A stretch of 64,000 bases of DNA from contig NZ_JAVCWF010000001.1 in assembly GCF_031085375.1 (NCBI RefSeq), forward strand, positions 496,001-560,000, read 5' to 3'. A program made the position numbers and the translations under genes. Positions 1-9,015 of this stretch are shown here, in pieces. Source of the stretch: Lactiplantibacillus brownii (lineage in GTDB: Bacteria > Bacillota > Bacilli > Lactobacillales > Lactobacillaceae). Position 1 is the stretch's first letter. Each line of letters opens with the position of its first letter. A model generated the notes under the pieces. That model was not told the DNA's origin. It did no database searches and saw only the letters and a program-made list of their open reading frames with translations.

Positions 1-1
1 G

Positions 2-355
2 GATCAAGAAGATGTTGAAGATATGGGCGGGACGCAACGTTTAGGCGCTTATCCTTGCAAGTTGAAGCCCGGCACGGTTGCGGCTAAGGCTTATGGCAAT
101 GAAGAAGTGGTCATGGAACGACACCGTCATCGTTATGAATTCAACAACAAGTACCGTGAAGCGATGAAGGCCAAAGGGTTAGTATTCTCTGGAACTTCGC
201 CAGACAACCGACTCGTTGAAATTATTGAATTACCAACTAAGCGCTTCTTTGTTGGTTGCCAATATCATCCTGAATTCTTGTCACGGCCTAACCGACCAGA
301 AGGCTTGTTTAAAGCATTCATCGATGCGGCTAATGCGACTGGTAAAACAAAATAA
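2..355 (+). CDS. pyrG: CTP synthase, C-terminal part (5' cut by window edge)
   Basis: Makes CTP from UTP, ATP and glutamine, the last step of pyrimidine nucleotide synthesis. Only the last 117 residues are present. The frame is open from base 2 and reads DMGGTQRLG, a conserved block of the C-terminal glutamine amidotransferase domain. The YHPEFLSRP block carries the His and Glu of the Cys-His-Glu triad; the Cys lies upstream of the window. Start and promoter are outside the window, so regulation cannot be judged. It is followed directly by an intrinsic terminator. Confidence 0.95.
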   Translation, partial: DQEDVEDMGGTQRLGAYPCKLKPGTVAAKAYGNEEVVMERHRHRYEFNNKYREAMKAKGLVFSGTSPDNRLVEIIELPTKRFFVGCQYHPEFLSRPNRPEGLFKAFIDAANATGKTK

Positions 356-372
356 CGTTACAGTATGATTCG

Positions 373-410
373 AAGAGCCTGGGATAATAATTCTCAGGTT
401 CTTTTTTTTC
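373..410 (+). terminator. Intrinsic terminator of pyrG
   Basis: A GAGCCTGGGA / TCTCAGGTTC hairpin is followed by a run of eight T, 18 bases after the pyrG stop. Confidence 0.9.
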
Positions 411-595
411 GGCAAAATAACGTCAAAAATTTGCAGTTTCTTAATGAAAGCGATTAAATGAGATAAGTTCTCGATTTTCTGGTTCGAAAAGATTACAGTT
501 TCCTGATATTGGTTGTTTTTTTGCATGACATTCTTTATTATGGTTAATGATTGTATTGTACAGTGTGACACTTATTTAGCGAGGAAAGTTATGTT

Positions 596-1873
596 ATGAA
601 AAAAATGATTATCCATGGCGGAAAAAGACTTTCTGGGGAATTAACGATCGGTGGCGCAAAAAATAGTACCGTCGCACTGATTCCTGCTGCGATTCTTGCA
701 GACACTCCGGTCCGATTTGATACGGTTCCGCATATCTTAGACGTTCACAATTTAAAAATTATTCTGGAATCGATGAATGTCCATTCCACTTTTGAAAACG
801 ATGTATTAACGATTGATCCAACTCAAATTATTGAATCCGAATTACCAAGTCACGCAATTAAAAGCCTGCGTGCATCTTATTACTTTATGGGGGCGTTACT
901 CGGCCGTTTTAACCGAGCAACGGTAACCTTTCCTGGCGGGGACAATATTGGTCCGCGGCCGATTGACCAACACATTAAGGGATTTAAAGCCCTTGGTGCG
1001 AACGTGGTCGAAAAAAATGATTCTGTTTTTATCTCAACTGGAACAGAAGGCCTGCATGGCGCCCGGATCTTTTTAGATGTGGTTTCAGTTGGGGCAACCA
1101 TCAACATTATTTTGGCTGCCGTCAAAGCACACGGGACGACGACCATCGAGAATGCTGCCAAAGAACCAGAAATTATTGATTTAGCGACTTTTTTGAATAA
1201 CATGGGTGCCAAAGTACGTGGTGCCGGTACGGATGTGATCCGAATTGAAGGGGTCCAATCGTTACGGTCACGTGCAACGCACACCATTATTCCTGATCGA
1301 ATTGAAACGGGAACTTATTTGTCATTAGCTGCGGCGATTGGTGACGGGGTCTTACTCAAGAACGTCATTCCAGAACATATGGAATCCTTCACTGCGAAAA
1401 TGATTGAAATGGGCGTTGACTTGCAAATCAACGAAGATAGTATTTACGTGCCACGAGTCGGCGAATTAAGTCCAGTTCGGGTTAAAACGATGACCTATCC
1501 TGGGTTTGCAACCGACTTACAACAGCCTATTACGCCGTTATTATTACGTGCTAACGGAAATAGTGTCGTGATTGACACGATTTATCCACAACGAACGCAA
1601 CATATTGCCCAGTTACGCAAAATGGGGGCAGATATTCATGTCCAAGACAACTTAATTGTTGTGGGACATTCGGCCCATTTACAAGGCGCCCACGTTGAAG
1701 CGGGAGAAATCCGTTCGGGGGCAGCCTTGATGATTGCCGGTTTAACGGCCAGCGGGACTACTGTCATTTCCCGTGCAGATAATATCTTACGGGGGTATGA
1801 TCGCGTGATTGATAAGTTGCATACCTTGGGAGCCGATGTCGAGATTGCGGCGGATGAACAAGAGACCGTGTAA
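596..1873 (+). CDS. murA: UDP-N-acetylglucosamine 1-carboxyvinyltransferase with Asp at the catalytic Cys position
   Basis: First committed step of peptidoglycan synthesis in the cytoplasm: transfers enolpyruvate from PEP to UDP-GlcNAc. 425 residues, full length. The substrate-binding GGAKN block places Lys22 and Asn23 as in E. coli MurA, and the TDLQQP block carries the catalytic Asp. The loop that normally reads PGGCxIGxRP reads PGGDNIGPRP, with Asp116 aligned to E. coli Cys115, the residue alkylated by fosfomycin. Asp at this site is known from Mycobacterium and Chlamydia, where the enzyme is active and fosfomycin-insensitive. ATG at 596 follows GAGG at 11 bases; the nearer ATG at 591 runs straight into a stop. 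Low-GC Firmicutes often carry two MurA paralogues, so this may be one of two. rho lies 158 bases downstream with no clear terminator between. Confidence 0.95.
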   Translation: MKKMIIHGGKRLSGELTIGGAKNSTVALIPAAILADTPVRFDTVPHILDVHNLKIILESMNVHSTFENDVLTIDPTQIIESELPSHAIKSLRASYYFMGALLGRFNRATVTFPGGDNIGPRPIDQHIKGFKALGANVVEKNDSVFISTGTEGLHGARIFLDVVSVGATINIILAAVKAHGTTTIENAAKEPEIIDLATFLNNMGAKVRGAGTDVIRIEGVQSLRSRATHTIIPDRIETGTYLSLAAAIGDGVLLKNVIPEHMESFTAKMIEMGVDLQINEDSIYVPRVGELSPVRVKTMTYPGFATDLQQPITPLLLRANGNSVVIDTIYPQRTQHIAQLRKMGADIHVQDNLIVVGHSAHLQGAHVEAGEIRSGAALMIAGLTASGTTVISRADNILRGYDRVIDKLHTLGADVEIAADEQETV

Positions 1874-2037
1874 AGCACAGCCACTGAATATGTTGCAGTG
1901 ATCCAATGAAAAACGTTAGGAAGTAGTCTATTGTTTTGTTGAAAGCTAGCCCGACAAACAGTGGCGCGTCACAACAATTAACTAGGTCGAAAGTACGATT
2001 TCAACAGCCAATCACAAGCTGAGAAAGAGCAGTGATA

Positions 2038-3336
2038 ATGGAAAAGATTTTAACGATGCACGACCTTGAGCAAAAAACACTCAAGGAAATCTATACGTAT
2101 GCCCGTGATTACAAAATTCAATATTATTCACAAATGAATAAAAAGGAATTATCACTGGCCGTTTTACGTGAACAAGACAAGAAGCGCGGCTTTGTCCAAA
2201 TGGAGGGTGTCCTCGAAATAATTGGGCAAGAAGGCTACGGCTTTTTGCGACCAATCAATTATGGCCCCTCACAAGAGGATATTTACATTTCGCAGTCGCA
2301 GATCCATCGGTTTGGGTTGCGGAATGGCGATTATGTCGCTGGACAAGCCCGACCGCCCAAGCCTAATGAACGTTATTATGGCTTAATGCGAGTCGGTACC
2401 GTTAATGGCAAGGACCCCAATGAGGCGCGTCAACGACCGCATTTTCCGGCATTGACACCTTTATATCCACACCGACAAATTAAACTATCAACGACCCAAC
2501 AGATTTTGTCGACACGGTTAATTGATACCTTTATTCCGATTGGTTTTGGGCAACGGGGCTTAATTGTCGCACCGCCTAAAGCAGGGAAGACCACTCTACT
2601 GAAAAACATTGCGAACGGCATTATGACGAATTATCCAGATGCCAAGTTGATCATGTTACTCATTGATGAACGGCCCGAAGAAGTGACTGACTTAGAACGG
2701 TCGATCAAGGGTGAAGTCGTGAGCTCGACCTTTGATCAGCAACCGCAAAATCATGTCCGTGTGGCTGAATTAGTCTTGGAACGGGCCCGACGGTTAGTTG
2801 AAGACAAGCAAGATGTCATCATTTTGCTCGATTCGATTACACGGTTGACGCGCGCCTATAACTTAACGATGCCATCCAGTGGTCGGACACTTTCTGGTGG
2901 GCTAGATCCAACGGCTTTCTACAAGCCCAAACGGTTCTTTGGCTCTGCCCGAAATATTGAAGAGGGCGGTAGTCTAACAATTTTAGGGACTGCGCTCGTC
3001 GATACGGGTAGCCGGATGGACGACATGATCTATGAGGAATTCAAGGGAACTGGGAATTCTGAATTACAATTGTCGCGTGAGTTAGCGGAACGTCGGGTCT
3101 TTCCAGCACTGGATTTAAAGCAATCCAGTACGCGTAAAGAAGAATTGTTACTCAGCAAGGCTGCATTGGAGCCCGTTTGGCAAATTCGGCGGTCAATGGG
3201 TGGCAATTCATTGGAATACACTGAACAATTGTTGCAATTTTTGAAGCATTCTAAGACCAATCAAGACTTCTTGCATGATCTGGGCAGCTTGAAAATTGGC
3301 GGTGGTTCGGTGAATCGGCGCAAGCCACGACGGTAG
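2038..3336 (+). CDS. rho: Transcription termination factor Rho
   Basis: Hexameric RNA-dependent ATPase/helicase that ends transcription of untranslated RNA. The N-terminal Rho-N helices ([10 protein letters not shown]) are followed by the cold-shock-like RNA-binding fold ([15 protein letters not shown]) and the RecA-type ATPase core with Walker [12 protein letters not shown] and the [13 protein letters not shown] block. Full length, about 432 residues. A GTG six bases earlier (2032) is in frame; ATG 2038 is preferred, with GAGAAAGAG upstream. Possibly cotranscribed with murA, though the 158-base gap could hold a separate promoter or leader; rho is often autoregulated. Confidence 0.96.
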   Translation: MEKILTMHDLEQKTLKEIYTYARDYKIQYYSQMNKKELSLAVLREQDKKRGFVQMEGVLEIIGQEGYGFLRPINYGPSQEDIYISQSQIHRFGLRNGDYVAGQARPPKPNERYYGLMRVGTVNGKDPNEARQRPHFPALTPLYPHRQIKLSTTQQILSTRLIDTFIPIGFGQRGLIVAPPKAGKTTLLKNIANGIMTNYPDAKLIMLLIDERPEEVTDLERSIKGEVVSSTFDQQPQNHVRVAELVLERARRLVEDKQDVIILLDSITRLTRAYNLTMPSSGRTLSGGLDPTAFYKPKRFFGSARNIEEGGSLTILGTALVDTGSRMDDMIYEEFKGTGNSELQLSRELAERRVFPALDLKQSSTRKEELLLSKAALEPVWQIRRSMGGNSLEYTEQLLQFLKHSKTNQDFLHDLGSLKIGGGSVNRRKPRR

Positions 3337-3365
3337 GTCCAGCATTGATTACAAGTCACTGCCGC

Positions 3366-3395
3366 TTGACGTACCCTAGCTGTTCATGCTAAGAT
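3366..3395 (+). promoter_or_regulatory. Promoter of rpmE2
   Basis: TTGACG (3366-3371), an 18-base spacer, then TAAGAT (3390-3395), about 70 bases before the rpmE2 start. Confidence 0.6.
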
Positions 3396-3465
3396 ACAAA
3401 GGTTGATTTAAAACTATGATAATCTCTGTTTCAGCAAATGATTCAGGGCAAAGGAGCGTAATATT

Positions 3466-3711
3466 ATGCAAAAAGGAATCCATCCAGATTACCACCAAGT
3501 TGTTTTCCAAGATTCAACAACTGGTTTCAAGTTCATCTCTGGTTCAACAGCAACGTCTGACGAAACTGTTGAATGGGAAGACGGTAACACTTACCCATTA
3601 ATCCGGGTTGAAGTTACTTCAGACTCACATCCATTCTACACTGGTAAGCAAAAGTTCACCAAAGCCGATGGTGCGGTCGATCGTTTCAACAAGAAATACG
3701 GTCTCAAATAA
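3466..3711 (+). CDS. rpmE2: 50S ribosomal protein L31 type B
   Basis: Small ribosomal protein of the large subunit, 81 residues. It starts [10 protein letters not shown] and ends NKKYGLK, typical of L31. It lacks the CxxC zinc-binding pairs, so it is the zinc-free type B form, which in other bacteria replaces the zinc form under zinc limitation. AAAGGAG lies 9 bases before the ATG. It is flanked by its own promoter and terminator, so it is probably monocistronic. No Zur box was recognised. Confidence 0.96.
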   Translation: MQKGIHPDYHQVVFQDSTTGFKFISGSTATSDETVEWEDGNTYPLIRVEVTSDSHPFYTGKQKFTKADGAVDRFNKKYGLK

Positions 3712-3724
3712 GCATCGAATTTAT

Positions 3725-3757
3725 AAAGCCAACCGACAATTGCCGGCTGGCTTTTTT
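3725..3757 (+). terminator. Intrinsic terminator of rpmE2
   Basis: An AAAGCCAACCG / CGGCTGGCTTT hairpin ends in a T-run, 14 bases after the stop. Confidence 0.88.
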
Positions 3758-3771
3758 AATAGTTTAAAGTT

Positions 3772-3955
3772 GTCCGTCTCCGTGGACCAGCACGTTCACC
3801 GTGGGGGCAGACCTGCAGCCAAGGAGCGGTCTGCAGGGCGCTTTCAAGCCGCAGTCCACGTCTTAAAAGTCGGCCAGACACTAACCTGGGCAAAACCACC
3901 CAGCTAAGTGTCTTGACACGGTGATCGTACTGGTCCACTCCGACGTCGAATAGTG
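3772..3955 (+). repeat. Structured intergenic repeat R1, copy 1
   Basis: A 184-base element also found at 14836 and, inverted, at 29263. Its ends pair: 3782-3803 with 3917-3938 (20 of 22 positions). Inside are a CCTGCAG/CTGCAGG hairpin near 3812-3837 and a GACACT...AGTGTC hairpin near 3876-3912. No reading frame is conserved between the copies. It sits just after the rpmE2 terminator and is followed at 130 bases by repeat R2. The closing stem shows compensatory changes between copies (see findings). Function unknown. Confidence 0.85.
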
Positions 3956-4084
3956 ATTTATTAAAAATAATATTGATAAAATCAGTATCAATGAAAGGCC
4001 AATTACATTAGAGTCACTAATTTAGCGCAGAGCGTCCCAAGCGGAGGGAACAGTTGGACCGAACACGTTTCGACTGCTGGTGAA

Positions 4085-4187
4085 TTTTCCAGCTTAGAGA
4101 AAGCCCGGCTTGTGAGACCGTCCTTTGGCTCACAAACGTGGCCACCACGTTCCAGCATCAGTCCAGACCAACCGGAGCGGCAAGCTA
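4085..4187 (+). repeat. Structured intergenic repeat R2, copy 1
   Basis: About 103 bases, nearly identical to 15134-15236 and related in its core to the inverted copy at 37281-37334. Two hairpins lie in series: TTGTGAG (4110-4116) with CTCACAA (4129-4135), then ACGTGG with CCACGT (4136-4150). The 130 bases between R1 and R2 are AT-rich and diverged between copies, with no gene seen. Confidence 0.8.
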
Positions 4188-4213
4188 ACTGGACAACATG
4201 GTCGTCACACGAT

Positions 4214-4261
4214 AAAAAAGCTGGTCATGGCAAATCCGCAGATTGCCATGACCAGCTTTTA
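4214..4261. terminator. Bidirectional-looking terminator hairpin downstream of the eRF1-like gene
   Basis: A perfect 18-bp stem (4216-4233 with 4243-4260) has a 9-base loop. A T6 tract on the minus strand makes it the terminator of the minus-strand gene ending at 4275. It also closes off the repeat region on the plus strand. Confidence 0.9.
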
Positions 4262-4274
4262 AGTTATAGCTTGT

Positions 4275-5408
4275 TTAGTAACGTAATAATGCGAGAGCCG
4301 CAGTTTCAACGGGCATCCGTTCCGCGGGGATAATTCGGATCTGGCCTTGTTTACTCATCACGACGTCTACGAGGTCATCAATTAAGTTATCTGGTAAAGC
4401 TAAGCCAGTTGTTTGTAAGCCATCCGCAGTCATCGTGCCGCTGACTTGGGCATCCGCCGCGACAATCAAAGTGTCGATACGGCCGTGTAACGCGGGCGTG
4501 ATCATGTCGAATGGATCATCAAGTGCTAGCTGGCGTGATTTAGCAGTGTCATAACGTTCTAACAAGATATCAGCCAGTTGCGTGTGCCAAGCGGTTTGTA
4601 CCGGTTCGGTCGCAGTCTGGATCTCCGCAGTCGTTAAGTCATTTGGCGACCGTTTGACCATCAAATGTTGTGACAAATAAGGATTCTTGCTCAGCTTGCG
4701 GTACATTGCTTGATTGGCGGGTAAGCCCATCAGGATTAAGGGCCGTTGAGTTGCCTGCGACCGTTCACGAACATATTGATCCACTTGCAAGTAATAGTTG
4801 CGTTGATCGACGGCCCGTTCTTCCGCCTTGGCGTTATGGCCGTGATAATTGACCCCATGAGCGGGACTGGAATTAAAGTTTAAGTCACCGCCGCGTTTTT
4901 CTTCGCCGAGGGCTTGTTTCATGGTGGCGGGGGCGTCCTCAGGTAAGTTGACTTCAACGAAATCGCCTTGCCGTTGATGATACATGGCCATCGTGGTTTC
5001 ACTGATAGCCAATAGATCAAAGTCAAATTGATGCTGGCGGTCTGCTAAAATTGGTCGGATTGGCGGCATACTATTGACACTCACGTGGTTTTCAGTTGGA
5101 ATCTGTAAGTCAAAGATTCGTAAGGTTTCCGCGTTAACCACTAGCCCCGTTTGTGGCCCGGTATGTTGTAGCCAGAAACTATTGTCATCGGTTAAAGCAT
5201 CTAGTTGGGCTTTAAAGGGGGCAAAATCGGTTTTAGGAAAGTGTTGGGCCAACTGGGTCTGGGCTTCAGTCACGAGTTGTTTGAGTTGTAAACGGCGGTG
5301 AGTTAAGTCATTTAGAACAGCTTCAGTATTCAGATAAATGGCGATGAATGGTCCCGCATCGCGCTGTTGCATTAATTGGTTAAGATCATTTTTTACCATA
5401 ATATCCAT
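4275..5408 (-). CDS. Bacterial archaeo-eukaryotic release-factor (eRF1/Pelota-like) family protein
   Basis: 377-residue soluble protein with no signal or membrane segment. Overall pattern resembles the baeRF (bacterial relatives of eRF1/Dom34) proteins annotated in lactobacilli as family 6/7: an N-terminal alpha/beta part, a central loop with GEEKRGGDLNF (about residues 168-178), and a C-terminal block reading RIDTLIVAADAQVSGTMTADG typical of the eL30-like domain. A canonical GGQ motif is not visible. Such proteins are proposed to act in ribosome rescue or stress, but the role is not established. ATG 5408 with AGTAGG upstream; a second ATG (5399) is possible. It has its own promoter and terminator. 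Confidence 0.6.
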   Translation of the reverse strand: MDIMVKNDLNQLMQQRDAGPFIAIYLNTEAVLNDLTHRRLQLKQLVTEAQTQLAQHFPKTDFAPFKAQLDALTDDNSFWLQHTGPQTGLVVNAETLRIFDLQIPTENHVSVNSMPPIRPILADRQHQFDFDLLAISETTMAMYHQRQGDFVEVNLPEDAPATMKQALGEEKRGGDLNFNSSPAHGVNYHGHNAKAEERAVDQRNYYLQVDQYVRERSQATQRPLILMGLPANQAMYRKLSKNPYLSQHLMVKRSPNDLTTAEIQTATEPVQTAWHTQLADILLERYDTAKSRQLALDDPFDMITPALHGRIDTLIVAADAQVSGTMTADGLQTTGLALPDNLIDDLVDVVMSKQGQIRIIPAERMPVETAALALLRY

Positions 5409-5441
5409 AGGTCCAACCTACTTTCTTTAGTTGATACTATC

Positions 5442-5471
5442 AGGATAACAGACCCGATAATGATTATGCAA
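5442..5471 (-). promoter_or_regulatory. Promoter of the eRF1-like gene
   Basis: On the minus strand: TTGCAT (5466-5471), an 18-base spacer, TATCCT (5442-5447), then an AGTAGG ribosome site. Confidence 0.55.
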
Positions 5472-5607
5472 GCGTTATGATTTGAATAAGCTTTTTTTAA
5501 TTATTGAAAAAAGTCAAGGCCAGTACTTTCTTATTGGCGCTAATTAAGGTATATTTACCGTAGACCGCAATTGTTTGAGTGGTTAAGCATATGGGAGGAT
5601 GGAAAAT

Positions 5608-6312
5608 ATGAAGCCGAAGCAACATCGGGTTTTAAAGTGGTTAGGCCGCGTGGTGTTTGTGCTTTTGATTGCGCTGTCATTGGCATTGATCTTCAATGAA
5701 CAAATCAAGAGTTGGTTGGTCAGTTCATACGCGCCCACGGTCACGACGAAATCCGTCGCTAAGAACAAAAAGAAAAAAGGTAATTTTGATTTTACGAAAG
5801 TGAAGTTGCTGGATTTTCAAACCGTCGCTAAAGCTCGTTTGAATAAGAGTTCGATCAATGTGATCGGCTCGATCTCGATTCCAGACGTTGACTTGTATTT
5901 GCCAATCGGTAAAGGTGTCAGCAACGAAACGTTGGCTTTAGCAGCGGGGACGATGAAAGCTGATCAGCAGATGGGGACTGGCAACTATGCGTTAGCCGGT
6001 CATCACATGATCAAGCATGGTGCGCTATTTAGTCCGTTGTACTATAAGAGTAAGGTTGGTCAGATGATTTATTTGTCCAACGCTAAGAGAATTTATGCTT
6101 ATAAGACGAGTGAACGCACGTTTATTAAAGCAACGGATGTCCAAGTGATCAACGATGTGCCTGGTCAAAAACTGGTCACCTTGATTACTTGTGATAAGAC
6201 GGGGGCTGGCCGATTAATGATCCAAGGGAAGTATGAAAACTCCTGGTCGTTCTCGCAAGCGCCAGCAAGCGTTCAAAAATCATTCACGAGTCACTTTAAT
6301 AACAAATATTAA
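5608..6312 (+). CDS. srtA: Class A sortase
   Basis: Membrane-anchored transpeptidase that attaches LPxTG-type surface proteins to peptidoglycan outside the cell. 234 residues. A basic N-terminus and one membrane segment (about residues 11-29) act as anchor. The catalytic domain has His132 (AGHHM), Cys195 (LITC) and Arg202. ATG 5608 is preferred over ATG 5599: GGGAGG at 5591-5596 lies 11 bases before 5608 but only 2 before 5599. It is a lone gene with no pilin or substrate beside it, as expected for the housekeeping sortase. Confidence 0.93.
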   Translation: MKPKQHRVLKWLGRVVFVLLIALSLALIFNEQIKSWLVSSYAPTVTTKSVAKNKKKKGNFDFTKVKLLDFQTVAKARLNKSSINVIGSISIPDVDLYLPIGKGVSNETLALAAGTMKADQQMGTGNYALAGHHMIKHGALFSPLYYKSKVGQMIYLSNAKRIYAYKTSERTFIKATDVQVINDVPGQKLVTLITCDKTGAGRLMIQGKYENSWSFSQAPASVQKSFTSHFNNKY

Positions 6313-6392
6313 ATTTTGACGACTGACTGTGGTTCGCTTTCGTTTCACGTTACAATAGAGTAGTAGTAAATTATTTGAGGAGGTCCCACTTG

Positions 6393-6953
6393 ATGGTAGG
6401 ATTAATTATTATTGCGGTCATTTTAATCGTGATTGCAGCCTATGTGATCATCTATAACGGGCTGGTCAAGTCACGGATGTACACGCAAGAAGCTTGGAGC
6501 CAGATCGACGTGCAATTAAAACGGCGGAATGATTTGATTCCAAACTTAGTTAGCACGGTGAAAGGGTATGCGAAGCACGAAAAGAGCACCCTGGAACAAG
6601 TCGTTTCATTACGTAATCAATTGACGCAACTGCCTGCTGGTGATCATCAACAAGCGATGGCCGTTTCGGATCAATTGACGAGTTCATTAAAAAGTATTTT
6701 TGCGTTGGCCGAAGCGTATCCTGATTTAAAGGCGAACCAAGAATTCAGTAAATTAATGGAAGAATTGACTAACACAGAAAATAAGATTGCTTATTCACGG
6801 CAACTCTTTAATTCTAGTGCGGCCAGTTACAACATGAAGTTACAACAATTTCCATCAAACTTGGTTGCCGGTGTTCATCACTTTAAAAAGGTTGAATTCT
6901 TGGCTGTTCCTGAAGCAGAAAAGGAAGCACCTAAAGTTTCATTTGATGATTAG
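6393..6953 (+). CDS. lemA: LemA family protein
   Basis: 186 residues. One N-terminal membrane segment (about residues 1-21) is followed by a helical LemA domain with conserved [16 protein letters not shown] and [13 protein letters not shown] blocks. Function poorly defined; next to htpX it is a common pair, suggesting a shared role in membrane protein quality control. AGGAGG at 6379-6384 lies 8 bases before ATG 6393; the upstream TTG (6375) overlaps the ribosome site and is unlikely. htpX follows after 11 bases. Confidence 0.9.
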   Translation: MVGLIIIAVILIVIAAYVIIYNGLVKSRMYTQEAWSQIDVQLKRRNDLIPNLVSTVKGYAKHEKSTLEQVVSLRNQLTQLPAGDHQQAMAVSDQLTSSLKSIFALAEAYPDLKANQEFSKLMEELTNTENKIAYSRQLFNSSAASYNMKLQQFPSNLVAGVHHFKKVEFLAVPEAEKEAPKVSFDD

Positions 6954-6964
6954 AGGTTATGCCC

Positions 6965-7867
6965 ATGTTATTTGAGCAAATTGCCCGCAATAAGCGGCAC
7001 ACGATATACGTGATGGCCGCTTTTGTCGTGTTAGTGGCCGTAATTGGCGCCGCGGTCGGGTATGTATTTTTTGATAGTACGGTCGCTGGCCTGATCTTGG
7101 CCTTAGTCGTGACCTTGTTTTACATTGGTATCATGGTCAGTGAGTCGACAAATATCGTCATGAGTATGAATCATGCCCGTGAATTGCATTCAGCGGATGA
7201 TGATCCAGAATTGTGGCATATTGTGGAAGATATGGCGTTAGTGGCGAAGGTCCCCATGCCCAAAGTTTTCATTATTGAAGATGAGAGCCCGAATGCCTTT
7301 GCGACTGGCAACAATCCCGAACATGCGGCAGTTGCCGTCACGACTGGGATTCAAGCCCGTTTGAATCGTGAAGAGATGGAAGGCGTTATTGGGCATGAAA
7401 TGACCCATATTCGCAACTATGATATTCGGTTACAGACGATTGCTTTAGCGTTAACCGCAGCGATTAGTCTCTTGGTCAATTGGGGGTTAAACTCTTTTTG
7501 GTGGGGTGGCGGTCGGCGCCGTGATAATGATCGTGAAGGTGGCAATGGTAGCGTACAGCTGATCTTGATGCTAGTTTCAATCGTTTTGATCGTGTTGGCA
7601 CCGTTAGCTGCGAGTCTAGTACAATTGGCCTTGTCTCGAAATCGTGAGTACTTAGCGGATGCGGGGGGCGTGGAACTGACTCGAAATCCCCAAGGCTTGA
7701 TTGATGCTTTGACTAAGATCGATGACAGTCAGCCCATGAAAGCCGCGGACCCTAGCAGTGCGGCGCTATATATTTCAGACCCATTTAAGGCCAAAAAATC
7801 GTGGACGCATTTATTTGATACACATCCACCGATGGCTGATCGGATTGCCCGATTGAAAAAGATGTGA
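6965..7867 (+). CDS. htpX: Membrane zinc metalloprotease HtpX
   Basis: Integral membrane M48 peptidase thought to degrade damaged membrane proteins. 300 residues. Two membrane helices near the N-terminus (about 14-60), then the zinc site HEMTH at residues 144-148, two more hydrophobic stretches, and the third zinc ligand in the [12 protein letters not shown] block. ATG 6965 has GAGG at 8 bases; ATG 6959 would be only 2 bases from it. Operon with lemA. Confidence 0.95.
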   Translation: MLFEQIARNKRHTIYVMAAFVVLVAVIGAAVGYVFFDSTVAGLILALVVTLFYIGIMVSESTNIVMSMNHARELHSADDDPELWHIVEDMALVAKVPMPKVFIIEDESPNAFATGNNPEHAAVAVTTGIQARLNREEMEGVIGHEMTHIRNYDIRLQTIALALTAAISLLVNWGLNSFWWGGGRRRDNDREGGNGSVQLILMLVSIVLIVLAPLAASLVQLALSRNREYLADAGGVELTRNPQGLIDALTKIDDSQPMKAADPSSAALYISDPFKAKKSWTHLFDTHPPMADRIARLKKM

Positions 7868-7936
7868 CAAAAGCCAGCTATTTGTAAGTGGACGGCTTAT
7901 AATATAAATAAATAGATTGTTGAAAGAGTGAGTCCG

Positions 7937-8716
7937 GTGCAACGCAGATATATTTACGCCAATTTAGAAAAACTTGATAATTTAGTCTTTGCTTATGGCA
8001 TTGACCAAAGCGATTTTGTGCATGGCATCAAACGGCTGCCTGACAATCTTGTCTCACTAGTCGGGGTTGACGACGATGTGCATGCGGTCAATGCCCATAC
8101 TGGGTTGAACGTCATTAACGATGAGAATGAAATTCGGCGATACTTATTACAAAGTCATCCGTTGCCAGTCAAGTGGATGGACTACGATGAGGTTGGTGAT
8201 TTAGATTTCTTGACCGCGACAGAGATTGCCGAAATCCTCTATCTTGGTCATATGGACCGACCGATTCGTTCCCCTTTTAATTATAAATTACGTAATCATT
8301 ACGTGTTCTTGGAACAACGTAATGGCGGCATCAAGCTTTATTTCTATTATATTTCAGCTTTTAGTCATGTGTTGAGTGCTTCCATCGTGCGGCATACGTT
8401 GGCTGCTTATCGTGGTCGGCGGATGTTCATGCGGTCGTTGAGTGTTCCTAGGGTACCTGAGGACATTTTGAAGCAGTTGGTCCGTTTGATGCCAGATGGC
8501 TTGTTCATTTACTTTGATCAATTAATGGTGCGACAACGGCAACTGCTGGTGCCGGTGCATACTGAAATGGCGAATGACGATATTGAAGTCTTTGATCCAG
8601 CACGAACGGATGAGAACCGGCGAACCCATAACGTGGCGACGTTACGATTCAATCTAGTTTCTGGTGAATGGGGCTTGCAAGTCCATGACAAATTAGCTTT
8701 TGAAGATCATCTTTAA
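7937..8716 (+). CDS. Conserved hypothetical protein, function unknown
   Basis: About 259 residues, soluble, no signal peptide or membrane helix. Not recognised. The sequence is rich in aromatic and acidic residues: a central FNYKLRNHYVFLEQRNGG block, then LRFNLVSGEWGLQVHDKLA near the C-terminus. GTG 7937 lies 8 bases after GAAAGAG; GTG 7928 is in frame but overlaps that site. A TATAAT-like box at 7899-7904 suggests its own promoter. Coding-like codon use and a following terminator support a real gene. Confidence 0.75.
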   Translation: MQRRYIYANLEKLDNLVFAYGIDQSDFVHGIKRLPDNLVSLVGVDDDVHAVNAHTGLNVINDENEIRRYLLQSHPLPVKWMDYDEVGDLDFLTATEIAEILYLGHMDRPIRSPFNYKLRNHYVFLEQRNGGIKLYFYYISAFSHVLSASIVRHTLAAYRGRRMFMRSLSVPRVPEDILKQLVRLMPDGLFIYFDQLMVRQRQLLVPVHTEMANDDIEVFDPARTDENRRTHNVATLRFNLVSGEWGLQVHDKLAFEDHL

Positions 8717-8730
8717 AAAATTGTTTAGCT

Positions 8731-8782
8731 AAAGCCCCCTTAGTTAGGTCAGTTGTCGCTGACTCTACTGAGGGGCTTTTTT
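8731..8782 (+). terminator. Intrinsic terminator
   Basis: AAAGCCCCCTTAG pairs with CTGAGGGGCTTTTTT around a loop that itself forms a small GTCAG/CTGAC hairpin. Confidence 0.85.
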
Positions 8783-8898
8783 AGTGAAAGTCGTTTGTTA
8801 AAGGGGAAAAAGCCTCCCGACATGGGTAAGAAGGGTCAAAATGGTCCAATAATATCGACGTAATTTAACCGTTCGTAGAGTCTAGACAGTCAAAGTGG

Positions 8899-8904
8899 TA
8901 TAAT
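8899..8904 (+). promoter_or_regulatory. Extended -10 box upstream of murF
   Basis: TATAAT preceded by TGG (extended -10), with no good -35; about 110 bases before the murF start. Confidence 0.45.
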
Positions 8905-9015
8905 TTCAAATGCGAGTAGCTAAAATTAATCGAGCTATACGAGAAGTAACGGACACATTAGTCAGTAAATTGGCGACTGCGATACTGGTCACCACGAATG
9001 GAGAGTTTAATTCAT

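Noticed and set aside
3608..3938. Short frames across the rpmE2 end and repeat R1
   Set aside because: The frame is not kept in the other two R1 copies, so the element is non-coding.
3772..4187. R1-R2 composite as an insertion sequence
   Set aside because: No transposase frame and no clear target duplication; treated as a non-coding repeat instead.
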